Of a stretch of 64,000 bases of DNA, positions 45,348 through 54,223 are shown in pieces. The DNA comes from Novosphingobium sp. BW1 (GTDB taxonomy: Bacteria > Pseudomonadota > Alphaproteobacteria > Sphingomonadales > Sphingomonadaceae). Under the pieces are notes generated by a model that was given only the letters and a program-made list of their open reading frames with translations, was not told where the DNA came from and ran no database searches. The DNA lies in contig NZ_VIRF01000060.1 in NCBI RefSeq assembly GCF_008107685.1, positions 1-64,000 on the forward strand, in the 5' to 3' direction. Made by a program: the position numbers and the translations under genes. Position 1 is the stretch's first letter. Each line of letters starts with the position of its first letter.

Positions 45348-46535
45348 TCACACGGCTCCGCCGATAGCAAAAGGCGTGAGGACAAGGGCGAGGAGGATCA
45401 GCGCCAGACTGGCCCAGGCCCAGGCACCCATCCCCTGCCAGCCCATGGTGACAGCGCCGCGCGCGCCGCGCTCGGCCTTTTCGAGGCGCTTGGCATAGAT
45501 GATGACCCCGGTCACCGACATCCCGGTGAGGATCAGGCCAAAGAGGAACCAGATGACCTTGGTGAAGAGCCCGCCGAAGGTGCCGAAATGCAGCGGGTCG
45601 GCCATCTCCGAAATGCGTTCATGCAGGCCCAGGTCCTCACCCGCCAGCTGTGTCAGTACCACACCGTCTGCAGGGTCGAGTGCAACCGCGTTCGCGCGGT
45701 CGCGCACTAGCCAGGCGGCGTCCTGCCCGAGCAGGATAACGCCCTGCCGGGGCGTGAAGCGGATCTCGCGGATGTCGAGGGCAGGGCGCAGGTGCCGCGC
45801 GCGCGCGACAAGCCGGTCCAGCGCCGCACCTGTCGGCGCGGCGCGCGGCTGTTCGGTCCGGGCCAGCTCGGGAACAGGCGCGTGGCCACCCAGGGCTTCG
45901 ACCAGATACCATAGGCCGGTCAGTGAAATGAGGGCGATGAACCACAAGCTCCAGAGCCCGCCGAGGCGATGCAGGTCTCCGCTCAGGCGCCGGGCATCGC
46001 CGCCCCGCGGCCGCTTGAAGAATCCGCGCCACCACTTCTTGTACGTGATGATGCCGGTCACGAGCGAGGCCAGGAGGAGGAGCGCCAGCGCGCTGACGAT
46101 GGGAATGCCGACTTGCGTCGGCAGCATCAGATGGCGGTGGATCTGGCGTAGGAAGCGGTGCACGTTGGCCCAGCCATGCGTGCCGGTGACCTTGCCGCTC
46201 CACGGATCGACATAAACCCTGCGGGGCGAGCCCGCTCCGGTGTCGACCCAGGCTTCGGCGGTGAACCATGGATCGATCGGAGTGTGCAGTGATTGCAGGC
46301 GTCCCTCGGGCACGGCCTCGGCCGCAGCGGCCGCCAGAGTGCCCCAACTGGCGCGCGGCCCTGGCTGCGGGGCCGCGTGCATGGCAGGCGTTACCAGCCA
46401 GTCGATCTCGTGGGCGAATACCGCAAGCGTGCCGGTCGCCAGCACGAAGGTCATGAAGATCGAGAGCTTGAATCCCGCCCAGCTGTGGATCCGCCACCAC
46501 AGCGAACGCCCCTTGGGTTTGCGCGCCTTTGCCAT
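45348..46535 (-). CDS. PepSY-associated membrane protein
   Basis: 395 residues with four or more membrane helices. N-terminal WWRIHSWAGFKLSIFMTFVLATGTLAVF and conserved His pairs (HEIDWL, HRFLRQIHRHL, LHRLGGLW) characterise PepSY-TM proteins, many of which act with ferric-siderophore receptors, probably as inner-membrane reductases. It follows the TonB receptor gene at 14 bases on the same strand, so they form an operon. Confidence 0.9.
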   Translation of the reverse strand: MAKARKPKGRSLWWRIHSWAGFKLSIFMTFVLATGTLAVFAHEIDWLVTPAMHAAPQPGPRASWGTLAAAAAEAVPEGRLQSLHTPIDPWFTAEAWVDTGAGSPRRVYVDPWSGKVTGTHGWANVHRFLRQIHRHLMLPTQVGIPIVSALALLLLASLVTGIITYKKWWRGFFKRPRGGDARRLSGDLHRLGGLWSLWFIALISLTGLWYLVEALGGHAPVPELARTEQPRAAPTGAALDRLVARARHLRPALDIREIRFTPRQGVILLGQDAAWLVRDRANAVALDPADGVVLTQLAGEDLGLHERISEMADPLHFGTFGGLFTKVIWFLFGLILTGMSVTGVIIYAKRLEKAERGARGAVTMGWQGMGAWAWASLALILLALVLTPFAIGGAV

Positions 46536-46549
46536 GCGTGCCGTCCTGC

Positions 46550-48724
46550 TCAGAACCGTACGCGCAGTTCGGCCAGGAACGTGCGCGGCGATCCGGGGAA
46601 GTGGCCGCTGCGATTGGAGAAGCCCGAGGCCGCGTAGACCTTGTCGAAGATGTTGTCGGCGCGCAGCAAAAGCTCGGCAAAGCCCAGGCTCTTTGTGATC
46701 GAGGCGTCAAAGATGGTGTAAGGCTTTACGGTCTGGCCCGAAAGGCTGATGCGGCGCGAGACATGTTCGCCTCCGAAAGCGAAGGCAGCGGCGATGGCGG
46801 GAACCTGGTAGCGCGTCCAGAAGCCGACCTTGTGGCGCGGCGCGTTGGCGAAGCGGTCGCCCACGCCGTTGGTGATCGCCTGGCCCTCGACCGTGTCGGT
46901 GATGCGCGTGTCGTTGTAGCCGTAGTTCACCATCAGCACCCAGTCGGGGGTGATGTCGGTGGTGAGGTCGATTTCGAAGCCCTTGCTGGTGACCTCGCCG
47001 ATGGGCGCGAGCTGGTCGACGCCGTTGACGGGCAGGAGGGTGGGGTCGACCTGCAGGATGTTGCGGCGTACGATCCGGTAGAGCGCCGCGTTGGCCTGGA
47101 GGCGGCCATCGAAGAGCTGCGTCTTCACGCCGCCTTCGATCTGGTTGCCGGTGACAGGCGCAAAGGGGCCGCCTGCATCGCTGTTCTGGTCGGCTGCGCT
47201 TTGCGGCTCGAAGCTCTGCGACCAGCTGGCGTAGAGTGAGACGTCGGAGCGCGGCTTGAAGATCGCGCCGCCGCGCAGCGTCACGTCGCTGTCGGCGTAG
47301 CGCGTACGGTCCTGCAGCGCGCCGCCAAGGCTGCGGATCACTTCGTCCTCGAAATGATCGTAGCGAATGCCCGCCACCAGCAGCAGTGCTTCGGTGAGGC
47401 TGATCTGATCCTGCAGATAAGCGCCCTTGCGGCGGGTGCGCGTGTCCGTGGTGGTATAAGGAAGCTGCGCGGCGCGCCGCGCGTCGCCCGCTCCCAGGCC
47501 ATAGACCGGATTGCTGAGGCTGAGCGGGGCGACGTCGGTGCGCAGGATGCGCGAATGCAGCACGCTCGTCTCATCGTACCAGTCGGCCCCGGCCTGGAAG
47601 CTGTGCTCCATGCCCAGCAGATCCACCCGCGCCGCTGCGTTGACCATGAATGAAAGCCCGTCGACGGGGCGGATCTGGTCGCGGAATTCGCGCACGACCA
47701 GGTCTGGGTTGTCGGCCACGAGCCCGCGCGGCTCGTGGTACTGCTGCGTTTCCTTCGCCTTGAAGTAGCGCGCGCCCGCGTTGAAGGTCACCGCCTCGCA
47801 GATGCGCGTCTCGTAGCGCGCCTGATAGGCTTCGGAGCGTAGGTTGAGAAAGTCGGTCTTCTCGTTTGCGTTCCAGCGGATGTCGGTGAGAAAGTTGCCG
47901 TTGTCATCGACAAGCACCCCCCGCAGGCGATTGGCCTGCAGTTCATTGTCGTAGACGGTGGCCTGCAGGGTCAGCTTGCCGCCCTCGTTGGTGCGGATGG
48001 CAAGCCCGGCATCGCCGATGCGCGACTTGTTCTGGGTGTTGCGGCGGTAGGGATCCATCGATTCGTAGAAGCCGCCGAGCCGGTAGGTGACGATTCCGTC
48101 GCGGTCGATCGCCCCTGTCGCTTCGGCGGACAGGCCGATCCGGTCGTAGGTGCCGCCGGTGAGGACGGCGCGCAGGCCGCTTTCCTCGGACGGGGTCTTG
48201 GAGACGTAGTTGATAATGCCGCCGGGCGAGCCGGGCCCGAAGAACAGACCGGCCGGGCCCTTGAGCACTTCCACCCGCTCGATATTGAAGAGCTGGGGAA
48301 CCGAGAAGCCGATGAAGGGGTTGCCGCGCTGCCCGTCGTAGAAGGACTGGTCCTGCCGGAAGCCGCGGAAGGTGACGCCCGCATAGCTGAAGAAGCTGAC
48401 GCCCGAGATGTTGCGGTAGATGTCGGTCGCATCGCGTGCGCCCTGGTCGGCGAAGAGGTCGGAGTTGATGACCTGGAGGGCTTGGGGAATGTTCATCGGG
48501 TCCTGCGCGACCTTACCGACGGTGGTCTCCTCGACACGGTAGAGGCGCTGCGCGCGGCCGGTGACGAGGATTTCGTCCGCGGTTGTCCTGTCCCCGGCGG
48601 CCTTGGCCGCGGCATCGAGGGGCGTTGCCTTCTGGTGCGACTCCCCGCGGGCCTCTTGGGCGACGGCGGGCATGGCAATGAAAGCGGCTGCCGACGCGAT
48701 GAGCGCGGCCCGGAATGAAAGCAC
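46550..48724 (-). CDS. TonB-dependent siderophore receptor
   Basis: 724 residues from a GTG start (48722-48724) with AGGGGAGA upstream. Signal peptide residues 1-24 (ends AVAQEA), TonB box region TADEILVTGRAQRLY, plug with PMNIPQALQVINSDLF, VTFRGFRQDQSFYDGQR and RVEVLKGPAGLFFGPGSPGGIINYVSK (FhuE/FpvA style), barrel ending FLAELRVRF. Fur-like palindromes sit just upstream, and a PepSY protein follows. Ferric-siderophore uptake is the likely role. Confidence 0.93.
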   Translation of the reverse strand: MLSFRAALIASAAAFIAMPAVAQEARGESHQKATPLDAAAKAAGDRTTADEILVTGRAQRLYRVEETTVGKVAQDPMNIPQALQVINSDLFADQGARDATDIYRNISGVSFFSYAGVTFRGFRQDQSFYDGQRGNPFIGFSVPQLFNIERVEVLKGPAGLFFGPGSPGGIINYVSKTPSEESGLRAVLTGGTYDRIGLSAEATGAIDRDGIVTYRLGGFYESMDPYRRNTQNKSRIGDAGLAIRTNEGGKLTLQATVYDNELQANRLRGVLVDDNGNFLTDIRWNANEKTDFLNLRSEAYQARYETRICEAVTFNAGARYFKAKETQQYHEPRGLVADNPDLVVREFRDQIRPVDGLSFMVNAAARVDLLGMEHSFQAGADWYDETSVLHSRILRTDVAPLSLSNPVYGLGAGDARRAAQLPYTTTDTRTRRKGAYLQDQISLTEALLLVAGIRYDHFEDEVIRSLGGALQDRTRYADSDVTLRGGAIFKPRSDVSLYASWSQSFEPQSAADQNSDAGGPFAPVTGNQIEGGVKTQLFDGRLQANAALYRIVRRNILQVDPTLLPVNGVDQLAPIGEVTSKGFEIDLTTDITPDWVLMVNYGYNDTRITDTVEGQAITNGVGDRFANAPRHKVGFWTRYQVPAIAAAFAFGGEHVSRRISLSGQTVKPYTIFDASITKSLGFAELLLRADNIFDKVYAASGFSNRSGHFPGSPRTFLAELRVRF

Positions 48725-48747
48725 GTGTATCTCCCCTGCTACATTGC

Positions 48748-48762
48748 TGCGAATTATTCGCA
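48748..48762. promoter_or_regulatory. Fur-like operator 1
   Basis: TGCGAATTATTCGCA is a perfect 7-1-7 palindrome 24 bases before the siderophore-receptor start. A close copy is at 48809-48823. The spacing and form suit a Fur box of alphaproteobacterial type. Confidence 0.6.
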
Positions 48763-48797
48763 GGTTCAGCGGCGTCCTAGCTACCACGCCTCACATT

Positions 48798-48823
48798 GCA
48801 ATAGCTATTGCGAATTGTTTGCA
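48798..48823. promoter_or_regulatory. Fur-like operator 2 (double site)
   Basis: A perfect 14-base palindrome GCAATAGCTATTGC (48798-48811) overlaps TGCGAATTGTTTGCA (48809-48823), which differs from operator 1 at two of 15 bases. Two or three repressor dimers could be placed over the receptor promoter. Confidence 0.5.
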
Positions 48824-48992
48824 TTTTGCGCGGCATGGCTGCGCATCACTCGCCCATCTTCCGCCGCGGGCCGGAACCTGGCGGGGGGGCTGTCTGCGCC
48901 TCGGCACTGCCGACAGGAATCCGGGGCCGCCGGGCTGTCCGCGTCTAAGCAGAAAGGGGATTGCGCTTTGAAACGCGCAGGCGGTTGTGCGT

Positions 48993-49250
48993 TTATGCAC
49001 CGGGGATTGCGCCGCCATCGGCAGGGATCGCCCCCCAGAAATCGCCGCGCCACGCGTGTTTGCGAGGAAGTCCCTCCTATCGTCATCGCCGGTCATGTTG
49101 ACCATGAACATCGCCGGCTCGACTGCTCCGGGCAGCACTGCATTGATCCGGATCCCGTACGGACCGGCCGCACGCCCGGCTGTTTTGGTGGTCATCAGCA
49201 TGGCAGCTTTCGATCCGCAGTAGGCGGCTCCTGTCGGACTTCCCGTTCGT
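48993..49250 (-). pseudogene. SDR C-terminal remnant, frameshifted
   Basis: On the minus strand one frame reads GSPTGAAYCGSKAAMLMTTKTAG (with the SDR YxxxK), then PYGIRINAVLPGAVEPAMF. After a frameshift near 49025 the end reads AIPADGGAIPGA and a stop at 48993, the usual SDR tail. The N-terminal cofactor half is missing, and the break lies close to the 71-bp repeat at 49279. Confidence 0.7.
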
Positions 49251-49278
49251 CGTGCGGTAGCGGGCCCGGGGCGGTTTG

Positions 49279-49349
49279 CTCATCGCGGACCATTAACTGA
49301 CTGGATTCACAAACGGAATCCCTCCGTCATTTGCGCAACAAAGCCCCGC
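49279..49349 (+). repeat. Solitary 71-bp repeat, copy 2 (IS6-like terminus)
   Basis: Same orientation as 335-405, about 63 of 71 bases equal; begins CTCATC, contains GGATTC...GAATCC and ends TTTGCGCAACAAAGCCCCGC. No transposase adjoins it. The 145 bases after it (49350-49494) hold a short inverted GGTACC...GGTACC pair and nothing else recognised. Confidence 0.6.
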
Positions 49350-49494
49350 CAAGGGGTACCATCAGGCGTTGCATGTTTCTTTCGAGGTACCCGCTGGGTA
49401 GGGTTCGACTCCCCGAGGACATGGGGAACGGGTCATCGACTACCGCGGCCCGTTCCTGGTTGGTGCGCGGGCAGACGCCGTGAGAGGCAGAATG

Positions 49495-50427
49495 TCAGTG
49501 CGTCCAGCTGATACCGAGCGAACCGACAAAGTGGTGCCCATCGATGCCGCTCGCGACCTTCGTGTTTGGGAACCACAGGTCCGCGCCGGCGCTCAGGGTC
49601 AGGCCCGGCAGAGTGTCGGGCGCGGGCTCGCCCGAAAACTGTACGCCGGTCCGAAAATAGCCGAATGCATAGGTGCCGCCCTCGCGCCCGTCGTAATAGT
49701 GATCGGAGAGCCCAAACATCAGCGGGACAGCGACGTGGACGCTGCCCGTGCCAAGATCGACGTCGAAGGACGGTGTGATCGAGGGCTGCAGGTAGAGAGC
49801 ATCGCGGCGGTTGGGGCGGCTGCCTTCCTGGACCGAACGCAGTGAAGGGCTCAGCTTGAAGTTCTTGAGAAGCGGGGTGTGCGCCCACAGCTTGGTGTCG
49901 TCGTAGGTGACGATCAACTCGAAGTCGTTGTACGACGCAAAGGCGCCGCTGATCGACCCATAGCGGTAATAGGTTGCCGAGACGCTCCAGTCTCCGGCCA
50001 CTTGAAAGGCGAGCCCGGCATAGACATCGTCCTCGTAGAAGCGGTTGGAATCGTCGGGATCCACGCCTTCGGGTGTGGGTTCGATCTTGATGTTGTTCCA
50101 GGTGCCCACGTGGAAGCTGACGTCCGATACAGGGCCTGTGTCGAGTTCGGGAACCGCGACGCTTAGGCGCGCGGAGGGCTGGACACTGGCCTCGGCCGCG
50201 AAAACCAGTCCGCGCGAAATATAACTGGTAACGAGTGTCGCGCCAAGCGTGAGGGTCAACCGGTCGACCTTGGTGTCGGCGTCGTCAGAGGGTTTTGGGG
50301 CTTTGGGCATACCTCCAGCCGCCGGGCTTTCGCCCTGCTGCGTATTTTCCGGATTGTTTTCCTGCGCCTCGGCCGTGGTGGGGAATGCCGCGGCCAGAGT
50401 CAGCGCCGGAAGCAGGATCTGCCGCAT
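49495..50427 (-). CDS. Outer-membrane beta-barrel protein, unknown function
   Basis: 310 residues from ATG 50425-50427 with GGAAGGTGG upstream. Signal peptide residues 1-22 (ends AEAQE), a short Pro/Asp-rich linker, then alternating strands starting RLTLTLGATLVTSYISRGLVF, with a final strand FVGSLGISWTH. The opening strand resembles TorF/porin-like proteins of Proteobacteria, but the match is only in style. It stands alone between two pseudogenes. Confidence 0.75.
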   Translation of the reverse strand: MRQILLPALTLAAAFPTTAEAQENNPENTQQGESPAAGGMPKAPKPSDDADTKVDRLTLTLGATLVTSYISRGLVFAAEASVQPSARLSVAVPELDTGPVSDVSFHVGTWNNIKIEPTPEGVDPDDSNRFYEDDVYAGLAFQVAGDWSVSATYYRYGSISGAFASYNDFELIVTYDDTKLWAHTPLLKNFKLSPSLRSVQEGSRPNRRDALYLQPSITPSFDVDLGTGSVHVAVPLMFGLSDHYYDGREGGTYAFGYFRTGVQFSGEPAPDTLPGLTLSAGADLWFPNTKVASGIDGHHFVGSLGISWTH

Positions 50428-50637
50428 AGCCACCTTCCGCCTTCCCGTTCGACCACTGTGTGCACAACACATCGGACGACGCGCGCAGTTGTTCCGAGCC
50501 ATTTTTGACGCCGGGACGGTACGCTGTGCCCGTGGTGACACGCGCGCGGCAGGAAGGCGAGACCGGCACGGCTTCGGGTGAACGGCAAGGCTGTGACGAG
50601 GGAGATCACGCAAGGTGGCGGTAAGAATGCTGCCGCC

Positions 50638-51228
50638 TCAGTGACTTGCTACGCGCTTACTTGGCTTGGCGATGCACATGCCGCCGTCGGGACCAACGCT
50701 GCCGTGACAGGTTCGCTCGGCAATGACGGGTTCGTCGATCTCGGTCAGGTGGTTGCGATTGGCGCGGCGCTCGAGCTCGAAGCCGTCGCAGAGCTTGCCC
50801 GAGGCGGTGTAGGTGCGGAATCTGATGTGGTCATCGGCGACGTCGATTATCTGGTAGAGTTCGTTCGCCTCGGCCACCCGGTCAGACTGGTTGGGGGCAC
50901 GGTCGTTGAGGCCGTACATCTTGGAGCCGGTCGCCGAGGTAGAGGAAGCGGAAGGGTTTGGCTTCCGTCGCTGCCGTGTGGAACTGGCGCCATTCTCCCC
51001 AGCATGCGCTGCCCATGAGGCGGTAGGCGTAGACGGTGTTGGGGGCGGCGGCAGGGGTGAGGACGACGCGATCGGGCAGATTGCGTGCGGCGTAGGGCGT
51101 GCCGGCGGAGCGGAGGCCGGCTGTTACTGGGCGACCAACGGCGTCAGGGCAAGGACGGCGGTTCCCAGCAGAACGGGAGCGAGGCGGCGAGAGATTGGGA
51201 TGCTCGTCCTGCTACGGACGGGGCGCAC
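50638..51228 (-). pseudogene. Metallophosphoesterase (purple-acid-phosphatase-like) pseudogene with deleted core
   Basis: From a GTG near 51228 the minus strand reads a signal peptide (PISRRLAPVLLGTAVLALTP, then LVAQ), an in-frame TAA where the neighbour codons suggest CAA, then GTPYAARNLPDRVVLTPAAAP and FHTAATEAKPFRFLYLGD, the fibronectin-like N-domain and first metal Asp of such enzymes. It then jumps, in another frame, to the C-terminal tail KMYGLNDRAPNQSDRVAE...ELYQIIDVADDHIRFRTYTA. The metal-binding centre is missing. Nonsense, deletion and frameshift together mean a dead gene. Confidence 0.75.
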
Positions 51229-51327
51229 GCGGGGGCGGAGCTTTCCGGGCGAGCCTTTGCTACAGCTGTATCACCTGCGGATTACACTTTGGCGCAGGGT
51301 GGCATGCCGTTGATGAATATCCGCTTT

Positions 51328-51822
51328 TCAGGTGTCGTCGGCGCTTTCGTTGGGCGTGGGGCGGGGCGCGTCCGCCTGTGAGTTGGCAAACAGGCCGGGA
51401 TGCGTGGCAAGGGTAGTCTCGATCCGGCCAAGTAGAGTCATGAGCTGGTCCTGTTCGGCCTCGCCAAGGCTGGAGAAGGCGAGGGCCGCGATTTCGCGGC
51501 GCTGGTCTTCGACCTTTTCGCGGGCGGTGCATGCGCTTGGCGTCAGGAACAGGCACTGGCTGCGCCAGTCGTCGGGATGGGCGCGGCGTTCAACGAGGCC
51601 GCGCGTGTCGAGTTCCTTGATGGCGCGGGCGATCTGGGCCTTGTCGCGCTGCGTGCGGCGGGCAAGTTCGAGCTGTGAGACCCCCGGACGCTGTCCGATG
51701 ACGCGCAGGAGCCGGGCCTGGAACGGTGTCAGCGCAAGCTCACGCAGCGCGGGCATGTGCGCCAGATGGTCCTGGAAGGACTCGGCGATGTTGCGCATGC
51801 GGTTGGCGAGTTTCTCAGTCAT
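51328..51822 (-). CDS. MarR-family transcriptional regulator
   Basis: 164 residues, winged helix with LTPFQARLLRVIGQRPGVSQLELARRTQRDKAQIARAIKELDTRGLVERR (abridged sense) near residues 30-85. Divergent from the DUF3861 gene, with the palindrome TGACTTGATTTAAGTCA in the 85-base gap; it probably represses itself and that gene. Ligand unknown. Confidence 0.9.
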   Translation of the reverse strand: MTEKLANRMRNIAESFQDHLAHMPALRELALTPFQARLLRVIGQRPGVSQLELARRTQRDKAQIARAIKELDTRGLVERRAHPDDWRSQCLFLTPSACTAREKVEDQRREIAALAFSSLGEAEQDQLMTLLGRIETTLATHPGLFANSQADAPRPTPNESADDT

Positions 51823-51866
51823 GGCCCAGGCATAGCATGTTGGTTGACTCGGGCAATTGAGTGTGT

Positions 51867-51883
51867 GACTTGATTTAAGTCAA
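51867..51883. promoter_or_regulatory. Putative MarR operator
   Basis: TGACTTGATTTAAGTCA has perfect 6-base arms (TGACTT/AAGTCA) around five bases, centred between the divergent starts at 51822 and 51908. A further GTTGACT at 51844 repeats part of the arm. Confidence 0.55.
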
Positions 51884-51907
51884 CTTATAGCCTTGAAAGT
51901 CCGCGCC

Positions 51908-52216
51908 ATGTCCCATTCCTACCGCATCACCGTCGAACCCATGCCCGCGCCCGAAAGCGGGGCCGCGCCGCGTGAGCCTGTCACCTTCGAGGTGACCAAC
52001 CACGACGAAATCCTGGGCCTGATCCCGCGCATCGAGGCCAAGGCCTTCCTGCCGCGCGAAGAGGCGGCGGAGTTCCTCGTGGGGGTGAAGCTCTTTTCCG
52101 AAGTCCTGCTGCGCCACCGGCGCGATCCGCTGTTCGCGCCGCTTCTGCCGCATGTCGCGGCCTTCATGAAGGCGATGAAGGCCAGTCCCTTGCGCGCGGA
52201 CGCGCCGGAAGCCTGA
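51908..52216 (+). CDS. DUF3861-family protein
   Basis: 102 residues from ATG 51908 (MSHSYRITVEPMP); a TTG five codons upstream is less likely. The pattern YRITVEP...FEVTNHDEILGLIPRI...AAEFLVGVKLFSEVLL fits DUF3861, a small cytoplasmic family of unknown function often next to a MarR gene. Confidence 0.8.
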   Translation: MSHSYRITVEPMPAPESGAAPREPVTFEVTNHDEILGLIPRIEAKAFLPREEAAEFLVGVKLFSEVLLRHRRDPLFAPLLPHVAAFMKAMKASPLRADAPEA

Positions 52217-52242
52217 TTGCCCCTGCGCGCTCCGCGACTGGA

Positions 52243-53442
52243 TTACTGGGCAGGCACCGTGTTCGCATTTTCCTGAAGCGAGGCGGCAAAGGCGCAGATG
52301 CGCCGCATCGCCTCGCGCAGGGTCTCGTCGGGTACGGTCAGCGCAACGCGGATCAGCGTCCTGGCATTTTCGCCGAACGAGGTGCCGGGCATGATCGCGA
52401 CGCCCTGCTGCTCGAGCAGTCCCCACACGAAGCCCTCGGCATCAAGGCCGGTGTCGGCGACATCGAGCATGATGAACATACCGCCCGAGACCTTGCCTGC
52501 GGTGATTGTGGGGCATTCCTTGAGCTCCTGGGTGATGACCTTCACACGCTGGGCATAGCTTTTCGACATGCGCTCGGCGGTGTCGAACGTGCCGCGCAGC
52601 GCCGCCTCGGTCATGTCCGCGATGAAGGGCTGGTTGCCGAACAGGATCGTCTCGGAGATCGGCAGGAGCTTCGTGCAGAACTCGGCCGGGCCGACCGCCC
52701 AGCCACTGCGAAAGCCGGTTGCGGCAAAGGTTTTGGAGATCGAGGAGACGACGATGGTGCGCTCGCGCAACTCGGCGATCTCCAGCGGCGAGGCGAATTC
52801 GTCGTCGGTGAAGATGAGGTCCTCGTAGACCTCGTCCGAAACGATCCACAGGTCATGCGCAGTGGCGATCCGGCCCAGCTGCGCAATCGTCTCCCGGTCG
52901 AGAAGCGCGCCTGTGGGATTGTGCGGCGTGTTAAGGACGAGCACGCGGCTCTCGGGCGTAACGGCCGCTTCGAGGTCGACGGGCTGCATGATGAAGCCGT
53001 TCGCGATATCGAGGGGGACGGGCTGGACCAGCGCGCCGGGCGCGCGGATTACACCCGCGTAGGTCGCGTAATAGGGGTCACCCACCAGGACCCCGTCGCC
53101 TTCGTCGACGAGCGCGGTGATGACGGCGTAGAGTGCGGTCTGCGTGCCGGGGAAGGCGAGGATGTTGTCGGTGGTGATCTCGGGCCAGAGCGGCTTGTAC
53201 TTGTCGACAAGGGCGCCGAGGAGGCCGTCCTCGCCGCGTCCGTTCGAATAGTGGGTGCGCCCACGCTTCATCGATTCGTAGGTGACCTCGATCAGCGCGG
53301 GATCGACCGGGATGTCGGGCTCACCGATGGTGAGCTCGATGATCTCCTCGCCCGCCGCCATGCGTGCGCGCCCGGCGTTATGGACGGCCCATTTCTCGCC
53401 GCCGAGATCGGCAAGGCGGTCGGTTATTCCGGCATAGCGCAT
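52243..53442 (-). CDS. PLP-dependent class I/II aminotransferase
   Basis: 399 residues. Fold type I marks: ELTIGEPDIPVDPAL, NTPHNPTGALLD, IVSDEVYEDLIF and the Schiff-base Lys in VVSSISKTFAATGFRSGW. The opening (RLADLGGEKWAVHNAGRARMAAGEEII) recalls arginine:pyruvate transaminases. It overlaps the TetR gene by 19 bases. With the 2-hydroxyacid dehydrogenase upstream it may turn an amino acid into a keto acid that is then reduced. Confidence 0.9.
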   Translation of the reverse strand: MRYAGITDRLADLGGEKWAVHNAGRARMAAGEEIIELTIGEPDIPVDPALIEVTYESMKRGRTHYSNGRGEDGLLGALVDKYKPLWPEITTDNILAFPGTQTALYAVITALVDEGDGVLVGDPYYATYAGVIRAPGALVQPVPLDIANGFIMQPVDLEAAVTPESRVLVLNTPHNPTGALLDRETIAQLGRIATAHDLWIVSDEVYEDLIFTDDEFASPLEIAELRERTIVVSSISKTFAATGFRSGWAVGPAEFCTKLLPISETILFGNQPFIADMTEAALRGTFDTAERMSKSYAQRVKVITQELKECPTITAGKVSGGMFIMLDVADTGLDAEGFVWGLLEQQGVAIMPGTSFGENARTLIRVALTVPDETLREAMRRICAFAASLQENANTVPAQ

Positions 53443-54134
53443 TTTGCGTCTTCCTCCTGAAGCTGGGGAGCGGTGGCATGGGGAGCGAGCCCGGCCGTGC
53501 CGAGCGCCCTTGTGGGCAGGCCGAGCAGCCGCTCGGTCGCCTCGATGGCAAGACCGGGCAGGAGCGCCCGATTATAGAGCCCGGAATTGAGCGAGCCCTC
53601 CATCCACAGCCCGTCGATCAGGCCGTTGATGGCAATCGCGTGGCGGCGGCACTGCGGTCCGCGGTGCGGCAGGCCGTGGTCGATGAGGACGCCTTCGACG
53701 AGCCGCTCGAGGAACTCGAGGAACTCGCGGTAGCCCTCGCGGTGGATCTCGGCGAAGAACGGATCGTGCCGGATCTGGCCGATGAACGTGGCCCAGAGCG
53801 ACACCTTGTCCTCGGACAGATTGGGGCTGGTGAGATTGCCGAGCAGGAACTGGCGCAATTGCTGCGCCGCGGGCAGCTCATCCTCATCCGTGTCCGCACT
53901 CTCACTGGCGCGTGCGGTCAGCTGGCCGATCAGGTAGGCATAGGCGTTCTTGATCAGCTCGTCCTTGGAGCCGAAGTAGTGGCGCACGAGGCCAGGGGTC
54001 ACCCCGGCCTCCTCGGTGATGCGCCGCACCGTCGTTCCGTCGAGGCCATGGCGCGCCACACAGGTCAGCGTCGCCTCCATGAGGCTCTGGCGCCGCTCGT
54101 CGAGGGCGAGACGCTGGAAGGTCTTGCGGCTCAT
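53424..54134 (-). CDS. TetR-family regulator (BetI-like)
   Basis: 236 residues from ATG 54132-54134 (MSRKTFQRLALDERRQSL). HTH RHGLDGTTVRRITEEAGVTPGLVRHYFGSKDEL at residues 27-60, C-terminal ligand domain. Lies between a 2-hydroxyacid dehydrogenase and an aminotransferase on the same strand and probably controls them and the divergent aldolase. Confidence 0.9.
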   Translation of the reverse strand: MSRKTFQRLALDERRQSLMEATLTCVARHGLDGTTVRRITEEAGVTPGLVRHYFGSKDELIKNAYAYLIGQLTARASESADTDEDELPAAQQLRQFLLGNLTSPNLSEDKVSLWATFIGQIRHDPFFAEIHREGYREFLEFLERLVEGVLIDHGLPHRGPQCRRHAIAINGLIDGLWMEGSLNSGLYNRALLPGLAIEATERLLGLPTRALGTAGLAPHATAPQLQEEDAKCAMPE

Positions 54135-54223
54135 GCCGCGGCCGTCCTGACGGGGCGAAGCGTGGCTGTCATGCTCACTGTTATACGCACGAATAATATA
54201 TGGGCAAGCCGCAGGCGGACCCG

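Noticed and set aside
49395..49425. GGGTTCGACTCCCC, like a tRNA T-arm at a possible island end
   Set aside because: Only about three base pairs of stem form and there is no acceptor stem or CCA; insufficient for a tRNA fragment or attachment site.
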